DNA from: Aptenodytes patagonicus | Lineage: Eukaryota; Chordata; Aves; Sphenisciformes; Spheniscidae | NCBI RefSeq assembly: GCF_965638725.1 | Contig: NC_134953.1 | Coordinates: forward strand, 42,678,454 to 42,742,453 | DNA length: 64,000 nucleotides | Direction: 5' to 3' | Notes under the pieces: model-generated | The model's input: the letters and a program-made list of their open reading frames with translations, nothing else | What the model was told of the DNA's origin: nothing | Databases searched by the model: none | Program-made: the position numbers and the translations under genes | Shown here: positions 24,301 to 33,600 of the stretch, piece by piece | How the letters are laid out: every line of letters begins with the position of its first letter | Numbering within the stretch: position 1 is the first letter of the stretch

Positions 24301-26422
24301 AGACGGAGATCCAGAGGGTTTCCTTCAAAGCGGGGAAGCTCGCACATCACTCACAGATGTTCAGTGTGCTGAAGTCCTGCTCAGGACTGCCTTGGCTCCA
24401 TCAGTAGCAGTGCTGACAGAAGGTTGGCAACTGCAGAAAATCTGCAGTTCAGAGTCACTCCTTCACATCCCAGTAGTGCAAAGGAGAATTACAGCTTAGA
24501 GGACTTTGTCAGAAGGATTACTTAATTCCAAATGCTTAGAAATCTTACCCATCAAGTGCTGTTAGCATTCATCAGATACCCTTCTCCAGTTTGGAGGAAA
24601 CGGCAATCATTGAGCTTAGAGTAAGACCGGTAGGACGTATGAAGTGTTGCAAACCCCGGTGAATAAAAGTTCCGGCCACAAAACAAGAAACTGAAGTGTC
24701 AGCAGAGTTTGAGGAAACACCATACAAATTCTTAAGAAACAGTTATGAAACATCATTTAACCCTAAAAACATAGCTGAAAGGGAAGCACATAAAAATTCA
24801 AGAAGTTTGGAATAAAGCAACTTTAGAAATGGAACAGATCCTCAAAGCAAGGATGTAAATGAGTCCTGGCCTTATATTTGAATCAAAGTTTGGTAAATAT
24901 GCCCGCCTCGGTGTCAGGTTTCCTTTGTATAACACTTAAAGGACAAAAGAGATGTAAGCTTTTCAACTAGGAGAGAGCAACAGATAAATTCCATCTGTCG
25001 AGGCTCTGTTTTCTGCAGTCACCAAAAAATGTCAAGGAACAATTTGTTGCTGTTTGTGTAAGGTTGTTAAGCAACATGAAACTCAAATATTGTGCCCATT
25101 CATTTAGTATTGGAGCAACTGAATTTGAGAAATGGAGAGAGTAACTTTTGTGTGATTCACAGGCTTATATCGACTATCGCTTACTGTTCCCAGGGCACAT
25201 ATTTTTAAGTTGTGCTTAGTTGGCTTTGTCATGCAGAGATCTGCCTAAGGAAGGTCACAGCAGGCGTGGAGCTGGGTGGTTTTGTAGCATCATTTTGGAT
25301 TATCAAGGAGACAGGATTGTGATATTGCTGATGTTGCCCGCTTTGGAGAGGCGTTTACAAGTATCAGCAATGCTTTTGATTTTGACTGATCATCTTCCAA
25401 CCAGTTACTCGTCTTCTTGAATCATGAATCTGCTTGAAGCATACTTGTGTTAGCAAGGAGGTGGTGGTAATGGAAACTGCAACATTTCGTGGTAGTTACG
25501 GTGGATAATATGGTGGATTTCATATGGGAATTAATACTGGAGTTCAGTGGTGGTAAACTCTGGTATTAAGCAGTGGTGGGAAGTGGCTGAGAAGGTGCGG
25601 AGACTGAGGAACCCTCAACCCTGGTGCCTTGTCCCCAAATGACCTGTCTCCAGGGTTGTGTGGTCAAACTGTAGCTCCGGAGAAGAAGCTATTAGCAATT
25701 GGTCCTTCCCAATGTATTTTATACACCTGTAAAGAACAGGTGAAATTTATCCTGTTGTCAAGGGACAAGCACAGAAGAGGTGTCACCAACAACACCTGTG
25801 GCACAGTGCAGACATCCCCATCTCACTCTGAACAAGCCGCTGTGTCTACCCAGCCCGGGGCAGTCCCGTGCGGGGATGGCAGGTCTGGAGCTCGCTGCAG
25901 TGTAGCCACATTCAGCTGATGCCCTGGGAAAGGTTTCTCCTCCAGGGGCAAGGCTGTGCTCAGTGGGGTGGGCAGGGGGAGTGCAGCCGCTTTGAGAGGT
26001 CCATGCTGTGGCACAGACACCCTTGCTGCACAAGCAAGCATCCTCCGCTTCTTCCCACAGCGAGACTTACTTTGCTTTGCTTCACATCCCTCATTTCAAC
26101 CAACTTTGTCCTAAAATTCGTCTGACCCTATAAAAGAGTTTATGTATTTTTGGATCCCCTTGCTGCCTGTGAGTGCATTGATGAGCACGTGCACTGCAGC
26201 ACTTGCAGCACCGAGCTCTCGGGGGCCCTTGGTGGCACGTTCAGCTTGCTGCATGCCGCTTTTGGGAGGTGTTGAGCCAGTGGGTTGCTGAAATTTCTGG
26301 GTTTTTTGTCTCTCAGGTTGGACTTCAACGGGTTCTACACAGAGCGCTTGGAGCACATGTCTGCCGAGCGCAGCCAAAAGGCAGCTCCCCTGCTTCCCCA
26401 CCTGGCCGTACCTGCCCAGTGA
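116..26422 (+). CDS. TUBGCP2: TUBGCP2 (gamma-tubulin complex component 2), 3' part of gene, 11 coding exons
   Basis: GCP2 pairs with GCP3 and gamma-tubulin to form the gamma-tubulin small complex, which nucleates microtubules at centrosomes. Coding exons are 116-305, 1187-1332, 2007-2187, 5334-5514, 6189-6361, 7755-7883, 9308-9428, 14054-14197, 14809-14937, 15822-15985 and 26317-26422. Every junction is GT/AG and the phases fit throughout, giving about 555 codons ending in TGA at 26420-26422. Human GCP2 is about 900 residues, so roughly the last 60% is here: the end of the GRIP1 domain and the whole GRIP2 domain that binds gamma-tubulin. Diagnostic stretches include [59 protein letters not shown] and [13 protein letters not shown]. 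The frame has no breaks. The 5' exons lie left of the window. The assignment rests on recalled family sequence; GCP3-6 are much less similar. Confidence 0.96.
306..1186 (+). other. TUBGCP2 intron, no features seen
   Basis: AT-rich intron between confirmed exons. I see no repeat, RNA gene or further exon. The intron at 1333-2006 is likewise unremarkable. Confidence 0.7.
1187..1332 (+). CDS. TUBGCP2: TUBGCP2 exon
   Basis: It encodes [20 protein letters not shown] followed by [20 protein letters not shown]. The donor is gtaggt after the first base of a Gly codon, completed in the next exon (STG|KYLNVV). Confidence 0.95.
2007..2187 (+). CDS. TUBGCP2: TUBGCP2 exon
   Basis: The exon starts after ttctag. 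It encodes [20 protein letters not shown] and [20 protein letters not shown], and ends ELVAHLR before the donor gtttga, a weaker-than-consensus site that is needed to keep the frame. Confidence 0.94.
2367..2570 (-). mobile_element. CR1 LINE fragment (decayed)
   Basis: The read contains the antisense CR1 3' hallmark (aatcatagaaat, then ggaaggatgtct and ctctagtccaaattcc), followed by the hydrophilic tail region. It is diverged with many small changes, so it is an old insertion. Confidence 0.7.
3798..3895 (-). mobile_element. short decayed CR1 fragment
   Basis: The segment ggttggaagggaccaacaac, then ctagctcaacctcctgcttg, is the antisense CR1 3' region. It is short and diverged; the boundaries are approximate. 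Confidence 0.5.
3995..4582 (+). mobile_element. CR1 LINE 3' end with intact RT C-terminal reading frame
   Basis: An open frame at 4000-4491 (163 residues) encodes the C-terminal part of CR1 ORF2: [40 protein letters not shown] and a tail ending ALRDMV. It is followed by the short CR1 3' UTR (gactcgatgatcttagaggt) and about three copies of the terminal ATTCTATG repeat. The element is heavily 5' truncated, as is usual for CR1, but the surviving frame has no stop, so this is probably one of the younger copies here. Confidence 0.93.
4556..4582 (+). repeat. CR1 3' terminal ATTCTATG microsatellite
   Basis: Three tandem copies of the 8-base CR1 tail unit close the element. They mark its 3' boundary and orientation. 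Confidence 0.9.
5334..5514 (+). CDS. TUBGCP2: TUBGCP2 exon
   Basis: It encodes [20 protein letters not shown] then [20 protein letters not shown], ends KDDLK, and uses a consensus gtaaga donor. This is the GRIP1/GRIP2 junction region of GCP2. Confidence 0.95.
6189..6361 (+). CDS. TUBGCP2: TUBGCP2 exon
   Basis: After the acceptor ttatag it encodes [20 protein letters not shown] and [20 protein letters not shown]. This is a highly conserved GRIP2 start; the donor is gtaagg. Confidence 0.95.
6362..7754 (+). other. TUBGCP2 intron, no features seen
   Basis: Intron of 1.4 kb. A 184-residue open frame on the minus strand (7098-7652) resembles nothing I know and has no splice or codon support. The 674-bp intron at 5515-6188 is also featureless. 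Confidence 0.6.
7755..7883 (+). CDS. TUBGCP2: TUBGCP2 exon
   Basis: After tttccag it encodes [20 protein letters not shown] and ends in SLHSAKW, with the Trp codon split across the junction (TG|G). GRIP2 domain. Confidence 0.95.
8590..8732 (-). mobile_element. decayed CR1 fragment
   Basis: The antisense CR1 3' signature is recognisable: gaagagacctgtgagggtat, then ctagtccaacctgcagc, and later ccccacctctccagtgacct. It is old and diverged; the ends are approximate. Confidence 0.6.
9308..9428 (+). CDS. TUBGCP2: TUBGCP2 exon
   Basis: After ctcctag it encodes [20 protein letters not shown] and [20 protein letters not shown], ending in phase 0 at gtgagt. This is the helical core of GRIP2 and the most diagnostic GCP2 exon in the window. 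Confidence 0.95.
9429..14053 (+). other. TUBGCP2 intron (4.6 kb) with CR1 fragment and unexplained block
   Basis: A minus CR1 3' fragment lies at about 9991-10180. The block 11330-12980 has moderate-complexity, transposon-like text on the minus strand with broken frames, but no domain I recognise. A short (T/A)CTTCATC-type imperfect repeat lies near 13215-13262. Nothing else is evident. Confidence 0.6.
9991..10180 (-). mobile_element. CR1 3' fragment
   Basis: It starts with tcatagaatcatagaatcgt (the reverse complement of the CR1 tail), then ggttggaaaagaccttcaag, and runs to gcagcctgttccaatgcttg. It is a 5'-truncated copy of about 190 bp with moderate divergence. Confidence 0.9.
14054..14197 (+). 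CDS. TUBGCP2: TUBGCP2 exon
   Basis: After tcacag it encodes [20 protein letters not shown], then [20 protein letters not shown], ending NCMQ at gtacgt. It follows a 4.6-kb intron and is in phase 0 at both ends. Confidence 0.95.
14198..15821 (+). other. TUBGCP2 introns flanking exon 14809-14937, no features seen
   Basis: The two intron segments, 14198-14808 and 14938-15821, show no recognisable repeat, RNA gene or alternative exon. Confidence 0.6.
14809..14937 (+). CDS. TUBGCP2: TUBGCP2 exon
   Basis: After cttccaag it encodes [20 protein letters not shown] and an acidic, charged linker ([16 protein letters not shown]). The linker is more variable in the family than the flanking exons. Confidence 0.92.
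15822..15985 (+). CDS. TUBGCP2: TUBGCP2 exon
   Basis: I placed the acceptor at ttgatag (start 15822), giving [20 protein letters not shown] and then [20 protein letters not shown]. This restores the conserved LAEHAD that later AGs at 15828, 15831 and 15833 would lose or shift out of frame. The end is phase 2 at gtgagc. Confidence 0.92.
18823..19395 (-). pseudogene. CR1 ORF2 C-terminal region
   Basis: An open frame of 190 residues: [13 protein letters not shown] start, [20 protein letters not shown] and [20 protein letters not shown]. It is the same region as the plus-strand copy at 4000-4491. Near its end ([19 protein letters not shown]) the frame slips relative to that copy, indicating a further indel. 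Confidence 0.9.
19430..20262 (-). pseudogene. CR1 ORF2 reverse transcriptase, frameshifted
   Basis: Two overlapping frames. 20262-19771 encodes [10 protein letters not shown], the RT finger/palm start [20 protein letters not shown], and [12 protein letters not shown] (motif A). 19813-19430 encodes [20 protein letters not shown] (motif B), then FADDTKLSG (motif C, the catalytic Asp pair). A frameshift near 19800-19830 breaks the domain. Motif residues survive but the protein cannot be made as one chain. Confidence 0.92.
20431..21435 (-). pseudogene. CR1 ORF2 endonuclease region
   Basis: An open frame of 334 residues with APE-type endonuclease motifs: [32 protein letters not shown] (catalytic Asp/Asn region) and [10 protein letters not shown] (the SDH motif). 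It continues into the basic linker before RT ([18 protein letters not shown]). The N-terminal part of the domain is in a different frame at 21512-21315, so a frameshift lies near 21430-21450. The frame ends in a TGA where related copies read through, which fits C-to-T decay of a CGA codon. Confidence 0.9.
21764..22465 (-). pseudogene. CR1 ORF1 remnant with SGNH/GDSL esterase-like domain
   Basis: An open frame of 233 residues. The first ~70 residues include [20 protein letters not shown]. The [18 protein letters not shown] block carries the nucleophile-type GDS motif, [16 protein letters not shown] resembles block III, and [11 protein letters not shown] is the C-terminal His block. CR1 and other LINE ORF1 proteins are known to carry such esterase domains. 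Compared with the usual family form as I remember it, the block III Asn is Ser and the Asp three residues before the His is Gly, so catalysis is probably lost. The upstream N-terminal part is missing. The first residues may be read from flanking DNA. Confidence 0.88.
26317..26422 (+). CDS. TUBGCP2: TUBGCP2 last coding exon
   Basis: After tctcag it encodes [20 protein letters not shown] followed by a short Pro/Leu-rich tail ending AVPAQ and TGA. It lies more than 10 kb from the previous exon. The last residues resemble the human C-terminus (VTAQ). Confidence 0.94.
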
Positions 26423-26700
26423 AGCCCTGCTGCTGCCCCTTTCAGCTGCCACCTCTTCTGCACCAGCAGAGAACCGGACACACACTCACTTGGAGCTAGG
26501 AGTACTCAACCCTCTACATTCACAGTGCGAGCTGGAAAAGAACCGTAAGGGTTGTCCCAGAGAGACAGGGGAATATTCGATCTCCTGAAATGTGTGTAAT
26601 GGATTTTCTGTTCTGAGAGGCTTTTGTTAAGTCCTTTTTTTTTTTTTACTACATTGTAAAATGATGTATTTGTGTGTTGTATAATAAACTAAAAAAAAAA
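26423..26700 (+). other. TUBGCP2: TUBGCP2 3' UTR
   Basis: This is the untranslated end after the TGA. It contains a T-rich tract near 26635-26648 and an AATAAA at 26683-26688, just before an A-run. The exact cleavage site is not visible. Confidence 0.75.
26683..26688 (+). terminator. TUBGCP2 polyadenylation signal AATAAA
   Basis: Canonical hexamer in ATAATAAACT, about 260 bp after the stop codon and preceded by a T-rich stretch. It is the only canonical signal between the stop and the following spacer. Confidence 0.8.
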
Positions 26701-29159
26701 AATCAGGGTTATTTTGTCTGTTAACAGAACCCAGGAAGCAAATTAGTCTTTTAGGTGACTAAATTTTGGTTGGCTCACAGAGATCTGGCTCAGCTGCCAT
26801 GTGGCATTATTTTGGGAGGAGAACCTAACTGGGGGGTTGCTGGAATGAAGCTGATCAGCTGCTCTAGCCAAGGAGATGGGGTTCACAGCTGATGAGCAGG
26901 TACATGATGTTTATATCATATTGGCCAAGTCCTCAGCAGATGACTTTCAGGGTATCTTGCAGAGTTGTGCAGCCATAAAAATTGCTTGAGCCAGTTTGGG
27001 AGCAGGTGTGGTAGAGGGTGGAAGAGAAGAAAAGTGTCTCCCAAGAACAAGTGGTAACCGAGACATGTGCCAGAGACCCAGAGGCCTCAGTGGCAAGTGT
27101 GAGAACCTGGGGAGACATGCAAGGGCTGTGGATGCAGGGCTGAGTGCTCCTGTTAATGACCTGCCCTTCCTCTCCCTCACCTCCTCCTTTGCAAGGACCT
27201 TCTAGAGTGCGTTAGAGGGAAGAGCCAGGTTCTCTTTGCTCTGGTGGCCTATAGCTGGTCCTCCAGCTTGGCAGAGGGAGAGAGACCCAAGGAGAGGATG
27301 GAGACCACCAGTCCTGGGTCTGGAGGACTGAATTCCTTCATCTGAAGGTTGAGGTTGAGGACAGAGACCTCAGCCAGCATCATCTGGCTCTTTAGGGAAA
27401 GGACTTGTGCAGTTCATGGGGAAGGGAGTTTCCTCTTCCCCCCACCGAGATGGCCTCTCAGTCCAGGGAGGCTTGGAGAAGTTGACCTGCTATTTCCATT
27501 AAGTTTCTGTGGACCTACAGGCTTCACAGCCTGTCCCTCGAGCTCAGGGTGGAGAGGCAGAGGGGCCCAGGTCCTTGGAGGAACCTGCTCGCCTCTCAGT
27601 GCCCAACATCTCGGGCTTGAGAGACTCCCCTGGCACCTCACTGTGTCACTGTTGGTCACACACATTTTTTACACCAATGAGCACCATGGTGGCTGTTGCA
27701 GGAAAAAACTCCGTTCATGCAATTTAAATTAAATCAGGATTGAAGCTGTTTATAGATTAATAACACATAATTAACCAGAAAGCATTGAGTCTCAGCAGAA
27801 GTAATAGATATTTCTGAAATGTTAATTTTTAAAATCAACAGCAAATTTCTAAGCACCCATCTATGAGTAATCCCAAGAAGTCCTGCTCACAGCCGCATGT
27901 GCACACATGCAGATGGTTATGTGCACCCCTCTTGCAGCTTTTTGGGGGGGGGAAAGGCACCCCTCTGCTGAGAGGGGGGACTCTCCTCCTTGCACACCCC
28001 TTCTGTGGGGACATGGGAGCTCCACCTCTACGGGATTCTGTGCTGCTCCCTGCGACCCACAGGTCCACACCTGGGCGAGAAAGCCCCCAGGAGGTCATCT
28101 ACACCCCGGGGCTGGGTCTCCCCTGCTTGTTGCACCAGGTACTGACAGCCCACTAGCTGGATGTGGCCACCTCGCTATGCCTGCCCCAGGCAGAGGTGGT
28201 GATGCTGGTGGGGCAGCGTCATGCCAGCCTTTGGCTCCTGCTGTTTGCATGAGAACACATTGACAGATAACTTCAGTTACCCAAAAAATTGTGGCCTGCA
28301 TGTGGATGCCTGGCTGGCTAAGCAGTTACTTTAAAGGCTTGGGGTGCTTGGACGGGTCTCTGCACAGATCTACCCACTCCTCTCAAAGAGCAGACCTCTT
28401 GTCTGGGCCAGACGCCCTACTGCCAGCTCTGAGCAGGAGGTGGATGTGTCTTCTCCCCTCACCAGAAGCCACGAGGTGCCAGGAGAGGGGCAAGAAAAGG
28501 TCCTGTGTCTGAACCCAGCAGCCCCACATCCCACGGCACGGCAATCGGGTACCTCCTTGCCCAGAGTCGCAATTTGGCTGCTCTGTGTCTCCCTGGTGAG
28601 CTGGGTTATTTGCTGTGCTTCACAGACAGTGGGTTGGTCAGTAGCTCCTTCAAGGCCACCTCAGCTCTGCACACCTTGCAAGGGTTGCCATCGTGGTGGG
28701 GACAACTCTACTGGAGATGTTCAGATAGTCATGACCAGACATGAATAGGAGTGTCGAGGGTCAAAGCATGGCGCTTTAATATTTTTTTTTTTTTAAACAA
28801 ACTTGTCTATTTAGGAGGGAATTACAGAAAAGCTGTGGGGAGAAAGAGGGAAGACACTGGAGCAGCGCTTGGCTGCAGTGGTTTCTGTGTCATTTTGAAG
28901 GAAGCTTGTCCCCGGTGACGAAGTGCTGCGACAGCCGAATTCAGTGTCCGACCCCCCTCTTTCATTAAATGCAAAAGTTAGATGCGGCGTTTCCTGGCTG
29001 GTCCTGGCCTGAAACACCAAGAAAGTATAAAAAAATCAGTTTGCAGGAGGAGGGGGTCTCTCTTCACAAGTTGCCACATGGAAAAGACAAGGGGCAATGA
29101 GTTGCACCGGGAAAGGTTTCATCTCAACCTAAGAAATATGTTACAGTGAGAACAATCAC

Positions 29160-29322
29160 TTGCTGGAACAACCTCCCCAGGGACATGGTGGAGTCCCCAT
29201 TGCTGTAGGGTTTCAAGATGTGACTGGACAGGGTGTGAGATAACCTCATCCAGGCTCCCTTCCCCATGACAGGTCAGACCAGATGATCTTCAGAGGTCCC
29301 TTCCAACCTGGGGTGTTCTGTG
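29160..29322 (+). mobile_element. CR1 3' fragment
   Basis: The segment ggaacaacctccccagggac, then cagatgatcttcagaggtcc and cttccaacctggggtgttct, is a sense-strand CR1 3' end without the terminal repeat. It is diverged. Confidence 0.8.
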
Positions 29323-29629
29323 GACAAGGGGGAGACAGCAGTCAGCTCTGTGGTGGAGCGGAGGGCTCAGGGTGCAGTCCACCTCCCAGCTCAGCCCCAC
29401 ATGGTGGTCCTAGCCCCTCCAATGCTTTGGGATCAGGGAGGGTCCCAAGTGCCCCACTGATATGCTCTGATGTCCCATGGTCCCCCCCAGGCTCCCTGAC
29501 AGCTCAGCCCCTCATGGTGACCCCAGCTCCTCCATCATCTCAGTGCTCCATCATCTCAACGCCTTTCCGACACCCCACAATGCCTCCCCAGTCCCACTGC
29601 TGCCCTCTGGTAGTCCAGCCACCCTCAGC

Positions 29630-30275
29630 TCCTGCATCACCTCAGGGCCACCCCAATGCCCCACAGACACCCCCTTCATGTCCAATGGACACTGCTCAAT
29701 GTCCCTGGCCCCTCCATCACCTTAGAGCCAGGCGGGCACCTCCAATGCCCCATGGACACCCCCTCCATACCCCACAGACAGTCCCCAGTGCCCCACGGGA
29801 CACTCCCACTGCCTCCTGTGGCAGCCCAGCCACCCCAGCCCCTCCACCATCTCAGAGCCAGGTGAGGCTTCCCAGTGCCCCCCGCCACCCCTGATGCCCT
29901 ACTGTCACCCCCTCAGTGCCCTGCGGATCCCTGCAGTGCCCCAGGACATGCCACTAGAGGCCATGGACCCTCCCTGGTGCCCCTTGGCCTCTCCCCAAAT
30001 CCACACAGACAGTCCCCAATGCCACCCGGACCCTCCACCCCGATGCCACATGCACACCCTCTGATAACCCACAAACCCCTCCCGATGCCCCACGGACATC
30101 CCCGGCTGCCCTGTGGACCCTCTCCAATGCCCCGTGAACCCTCTCCAATGGCTCACGGACACCCCCCGATGCCCGTGGACAGTCCCCAATGCTCTATGGA
30201 CCCTCCCCGATACACCACAGACACCCCCCAACGCCCCACAGACCCCCCCCCCCGATACCCCACAGACCCTCCCCG
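29630..30275. repeat. degenerate C-rich tandem repeat upstream of ADAM8
   Basis: Variants of a roughly 20-35-base unit built from CCCCAATGCCCCA and GGACACCCCC recur many times (caatgccccatggacacccc; cccaatgctctatggaccct; cccaacgccccacagacccc). Unit length and sequence drift, as in an ageing minisatellite. The strong C/G asymmetry makes long proline-rich frames on one strand. Confidence 0.75.
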
Positions 30276-30279
30276 CCGC

Positions 30280-30620
30280 CCGGCGCCCCCCCGCCTCTCC
30301 CAGCCCCGCTCCGCACGGAGCCCCCCGTCGGGGGCGGCCCCATTCCCGCCCCGTCCCGCCCCGTCCCGTCCCGCGAGTGGCGGTGAATCACGGCGGGCGG
30401 GGGCTGCCGGCGCGGCGCGGCGCGGCGGCGCTTGGGGCCGGGCACCGCGGGCACCTCCGAGCCATGGCCCCGGCGCTCGTCCTGCTCCGTCGGCTCCTGC
30501 TACTGCTGTTGCTGGTCCACGGTGAGCGTGGGGCGGGCGGGCGTGGGTCTCCGGCAGGGCAGGCAGCCGGCAGGCAGCCCGCAGATAGCCGTGCTCCGCC
30601 GACGGGACAGGCGTGAAGTT
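30280..30620 (+). promoter_or_regulatory. ADAM8 CpG-island promoter
   Basis: Very GC- and CpG-rich DNA surrounds the first exon. Tandem cccgccccgtcccgcc elements at about 30345-30375 are GC-box (Sp1-type) sites on the minus strand, with further gggcgg sequences at 30393-30400. No TATA box is evident, so dispersed initiation is likely. The initiation site is not determinable from sequence. Confidence 0.65.
30464..30521 (+). CDS. ADAM8: ADAM8 exon 1: start codon and signal peptide
   Basis: The ATG at 30464 sits in the context GAGCCATGG, a strong initiation context, and opens [20 protein letters not shown], a typical secretory signal. The donor gtgagc follows the first base of the Gly codon. 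Confidence 0.93.
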
Positions 30621-33600
30621 TTGGGGATGCAGGGCAAAATCCCGTCTCCCCGGGGGTCTTCTACCATAGGGGAGGGTTGGAGGTACCGGGAGGGGGGGGG
30701 GATGCTTTTCCCCGCGAGAATTAAGGAGATGCGTAGGAAGCGGCACAGGAGGGGATGCGCAAGGCAGGAGCTGGGTATGGGGTGGCTTTTTGGGATGGGT
30801 CACAGCTCGGCAAGGTTTCGGTTGCTTTGTCTGCCAGGCTGAGCCCTGGGATCACCGGGGGATTAGGCGAGCATCGCTGGCATCGCCTCCCCAAGTTCAC
30901 TCGAGGGCGAAGGATGGAGAAAGGGGCTTTGTGGACCAGGCTTGCCTCCCTCGGCCAGCTCCGCTGGCAGCCGGCCCCATCGCAGAGGGACGCTTTTGGT
31001 GATCTCTGCTCCCTGCCCCGCCATGCCCCCCCCCCCACCCCGCGCAGATGGGGCACCCGCCATTATGTAAAGGCACCTCGGCGAGGAGGCTCCTGCAAGC
31101 GAGGGGAAATTTGTCACCGCCAGCCTGCGGCGTGCTGGCGGGGGGGGCCTGGTGACTCAGCCGGCCGAGGGGGTGGTGACGAGGCTCCTGGCTCCCGCTC
31201 GGGCACCGTGGGCGAGGGCCGCCAGGCACCCGCAGACGGAGCACCCAGCTCTGCTACCGCCTTGCCAGGGGCTCCGCTGGCCCCATCTAACCCCAGGAGC
31301 ATGGGCATGGCTGAGGCACGAGCTCCCAGTTCGGGGCTCCTGGGGAAGGTGAAGAGTTTATCACAGAAATGTCTCCCTTCTGACATCAAAAAAAGATGTC
31401 TGAGCCAGCCCAGACACAAGCCGTTCTCCAAAACGCAAGCCCTGGCAGCTGCCAGACTCCAAGTCACAAACTGTGGCATCAAGATGGGGAGCTGAAAAAC
31501 CTCCATCTTTACACACCAGGGTGTCAGTAGAGTTTTCCAGCCTTGAAGGGACCTGCTCGCCCATGGGTGATGCTGAGCGCCCTGTGGGCACTGGGGCTGG
31601 GAGGGCTGGAGCATCCCTGGAGCCCATCAGGGAGTTGCGTTCCCAGAAGGTATTTCAGGACTTGCTATTTTGGGTCTTGCCTGCACCTTCGTGTTGGCCA
31701 CTTCCATTATCCCCCGACTCGATTGTTTCTGGGCATCCTGACTCAAAGCCCTTTGACTTTTTCCAGGCACCACTGCCAGGCTGGAGGAGAAGCTCGCCCA
31801 TGTCGAGAAGTATGAGACGGTGATGCCGCACAAGGTGCCAGCACCTCGGGGGAAGAGGGACCTCTCTGCACCACCAGTGAGTAGCATTGCCTCCCAAATA
31901 CTGGCTCGGCACAGCTGCCCTCGCTGCCTTGCAGGGAGTCCAGGGTGGGTGTTGCAATCAGCAGAGACCCTTGGCCCACCACTGGGCTTGGAGCTGGACC
32001 CCTTTGGCCCTGTGCCAGAAGAATGACCTGGTGCACATTTTCTTGCATTGCTTCCATCCCAGAGGATGGAGATCTTGAAGTAGTTGATCAGATCAGCTTT
32101 CCTGGACTGTTTTGCATCAAAATAGGAACTACAGATAGCTGGGTGGACTCTTGGAGGGGGGGGGGCTGCTTTCTCCAATGTTTTCTTTGGAGACATTACC
32201 CAGCGGTGCCACCCTTGCAGTGATCTTGTGACATCTGGTCTTTGCTTAAGGAGGGATTTGCAAAGCCTCACTGAGCTGTAAGCACTTTTCTTGCTGTGTT
32301 TGCTGAAGTTGGGGTTTTTTTCGTCCTTTGGGACAGGGAAATAAGAATCAGAAAGTTGCAGAAACCCACATGAAAGAAAGCCAGTGTTATTTTTCTTGGG
32401 AAACCTTGTAATTTGGGGGAAGGAATGGGGTTTGACTCAGGATTTTTGACTGCTTGGGATTGATGTCTGTAAGATGATAGCCTTGACCTCAAAGATGCTT
32501 TCCTCATTGCGTTAAAGTGAAATTCAGCCAAATACATGGATTCATCTTCTAGGTCCGAAAAGCACCAACTTTAGCACCTGATGAGATGGAGGGGCTGGGG
32601 ACATTTATTTCCTAGTAAATGCTTTGTACAGCACGTTCATCTGTGATTCAAACCCTTGCTGATAAACTAGCTTCAAAAAACACTCCCTGAAAGCATCTGT
32701 TTTCTCTGCTCTAGAAACCTAAACTTGTCCACGCGATAAACATTCCCCAGGCTATTTAGAGACACCATCTGTGCCGGGTGCACTGGGTGGCTCTGCGCTG
32801 ATCCCCCTGGAAAGGGGAGCTCACCCATCTTGGGGTCTCTATGCTTTCCACAGCACAGGAGAAGACATCTGCCTTGAGCTGTGTACTTTGGGACAGCCAT
32901 GGGTGGTGTCTGCCGGGTGGCACCTGGATTCGGTCTTGGATTGGGCAGTCCTTGGACCTCCCAAACCTGCTGTGTTGAGGGTATGAGGGCTCCCGCCTTT
33001 CAAGCCATTTTCCTCCTTTTCCACAAAAGTTGGATTTGCTCTCCCAGTAACCTTGGTGGGGAAGAGGTTCTCAGCAAGGCTTGACCACCACCAAGCCCCT
33101 CTTTGAAGTGGAGACAGGTAGCTGGACGGGCATTTTCTGTGCCAGCTCCTCCTGTGGCTTTGCATTAGCAGTCTCTGGCTGGGATGGGCATGGGCCAAGA
33201 GCTGGTTCCTAGGTCAGAGCAGTTGGGACACATGAGGTTGGTCCAGCAGAGCATCTGCCAGGTGAGGTTTGAAGCAGACGATCTCCCCTCTGGCTTTGTT
33301 TAAATCAAAATATTCAGCCCTGCAGACAGGGTGGAGGCCTGGGTCCTGCAGCACAGGATCTCCTGGGATCTCCTGGCTGGGATGCCAGCCTTCCCACAGG
33401 CCATGGTCTTCTCCTCCCACCTGCCCTTAGCAGAGGCACGACAGGGCATGTGGCAAACCTGGGTTCTTCATGGAAAGGGACCAGAAAAAAGAGCAAGAAG
33501 GGCCTTCAAAAAGATTTTTAGTTTTATGCTCTTGATTGCAGAAGTGATATCTCTTGTCCCCATGCTCCAGCATTTCAAAAAGAGCTGTAGTGAAACGGCA

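Larger units (their letters stand above)
15986..26316 (+). other. TUBGCP2 last intron, 10.3 kb, with embedded CR1
   Basis: The largest intron in the window. 15986-18720 is AT-rich and unassigned, with a GA run near 16473-16484 and a T/G-rich imperfect duplication at about 17798-17865. 18721-22450 is a minus CR1. 22460-26316 is unassigned and includes a 177-codon minus-strand open frame at 23153-23686. Confidence 0.7.
26701..30463. other. intergenic spacer between TUBGCP2 and ADAM8
   Basis: I see no gene in this 3.8 kb. It contains a CR1 3' fragment (29160-29322), a poly-T run near 28780-28795, a G-run near 27942-27951, then a C-rich degenerate tandem repeat and the ADAM8 CpG island. Several 70-130-residue open frames here look like chance in GC-rich DNA. 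Confidence 0.7.

Noticed and set aside
22460-25500. Endogenous retrovirus in the TUBGCP2 last intron
   Set aside because: I see no paired LTRs, primer-binding site, protease or retroviral RT motif. The only RT nearby belongs to the CR1.
29283-30525. Long proline-rich open frames (203 and 216 codons) before ADAM8
   Set aside because: They are produced by the C-rich tandem repeat and the CpG island, where stops are rare. No domain, splice logic or initiation context supports a gene, and several overlapping frames are equally open.
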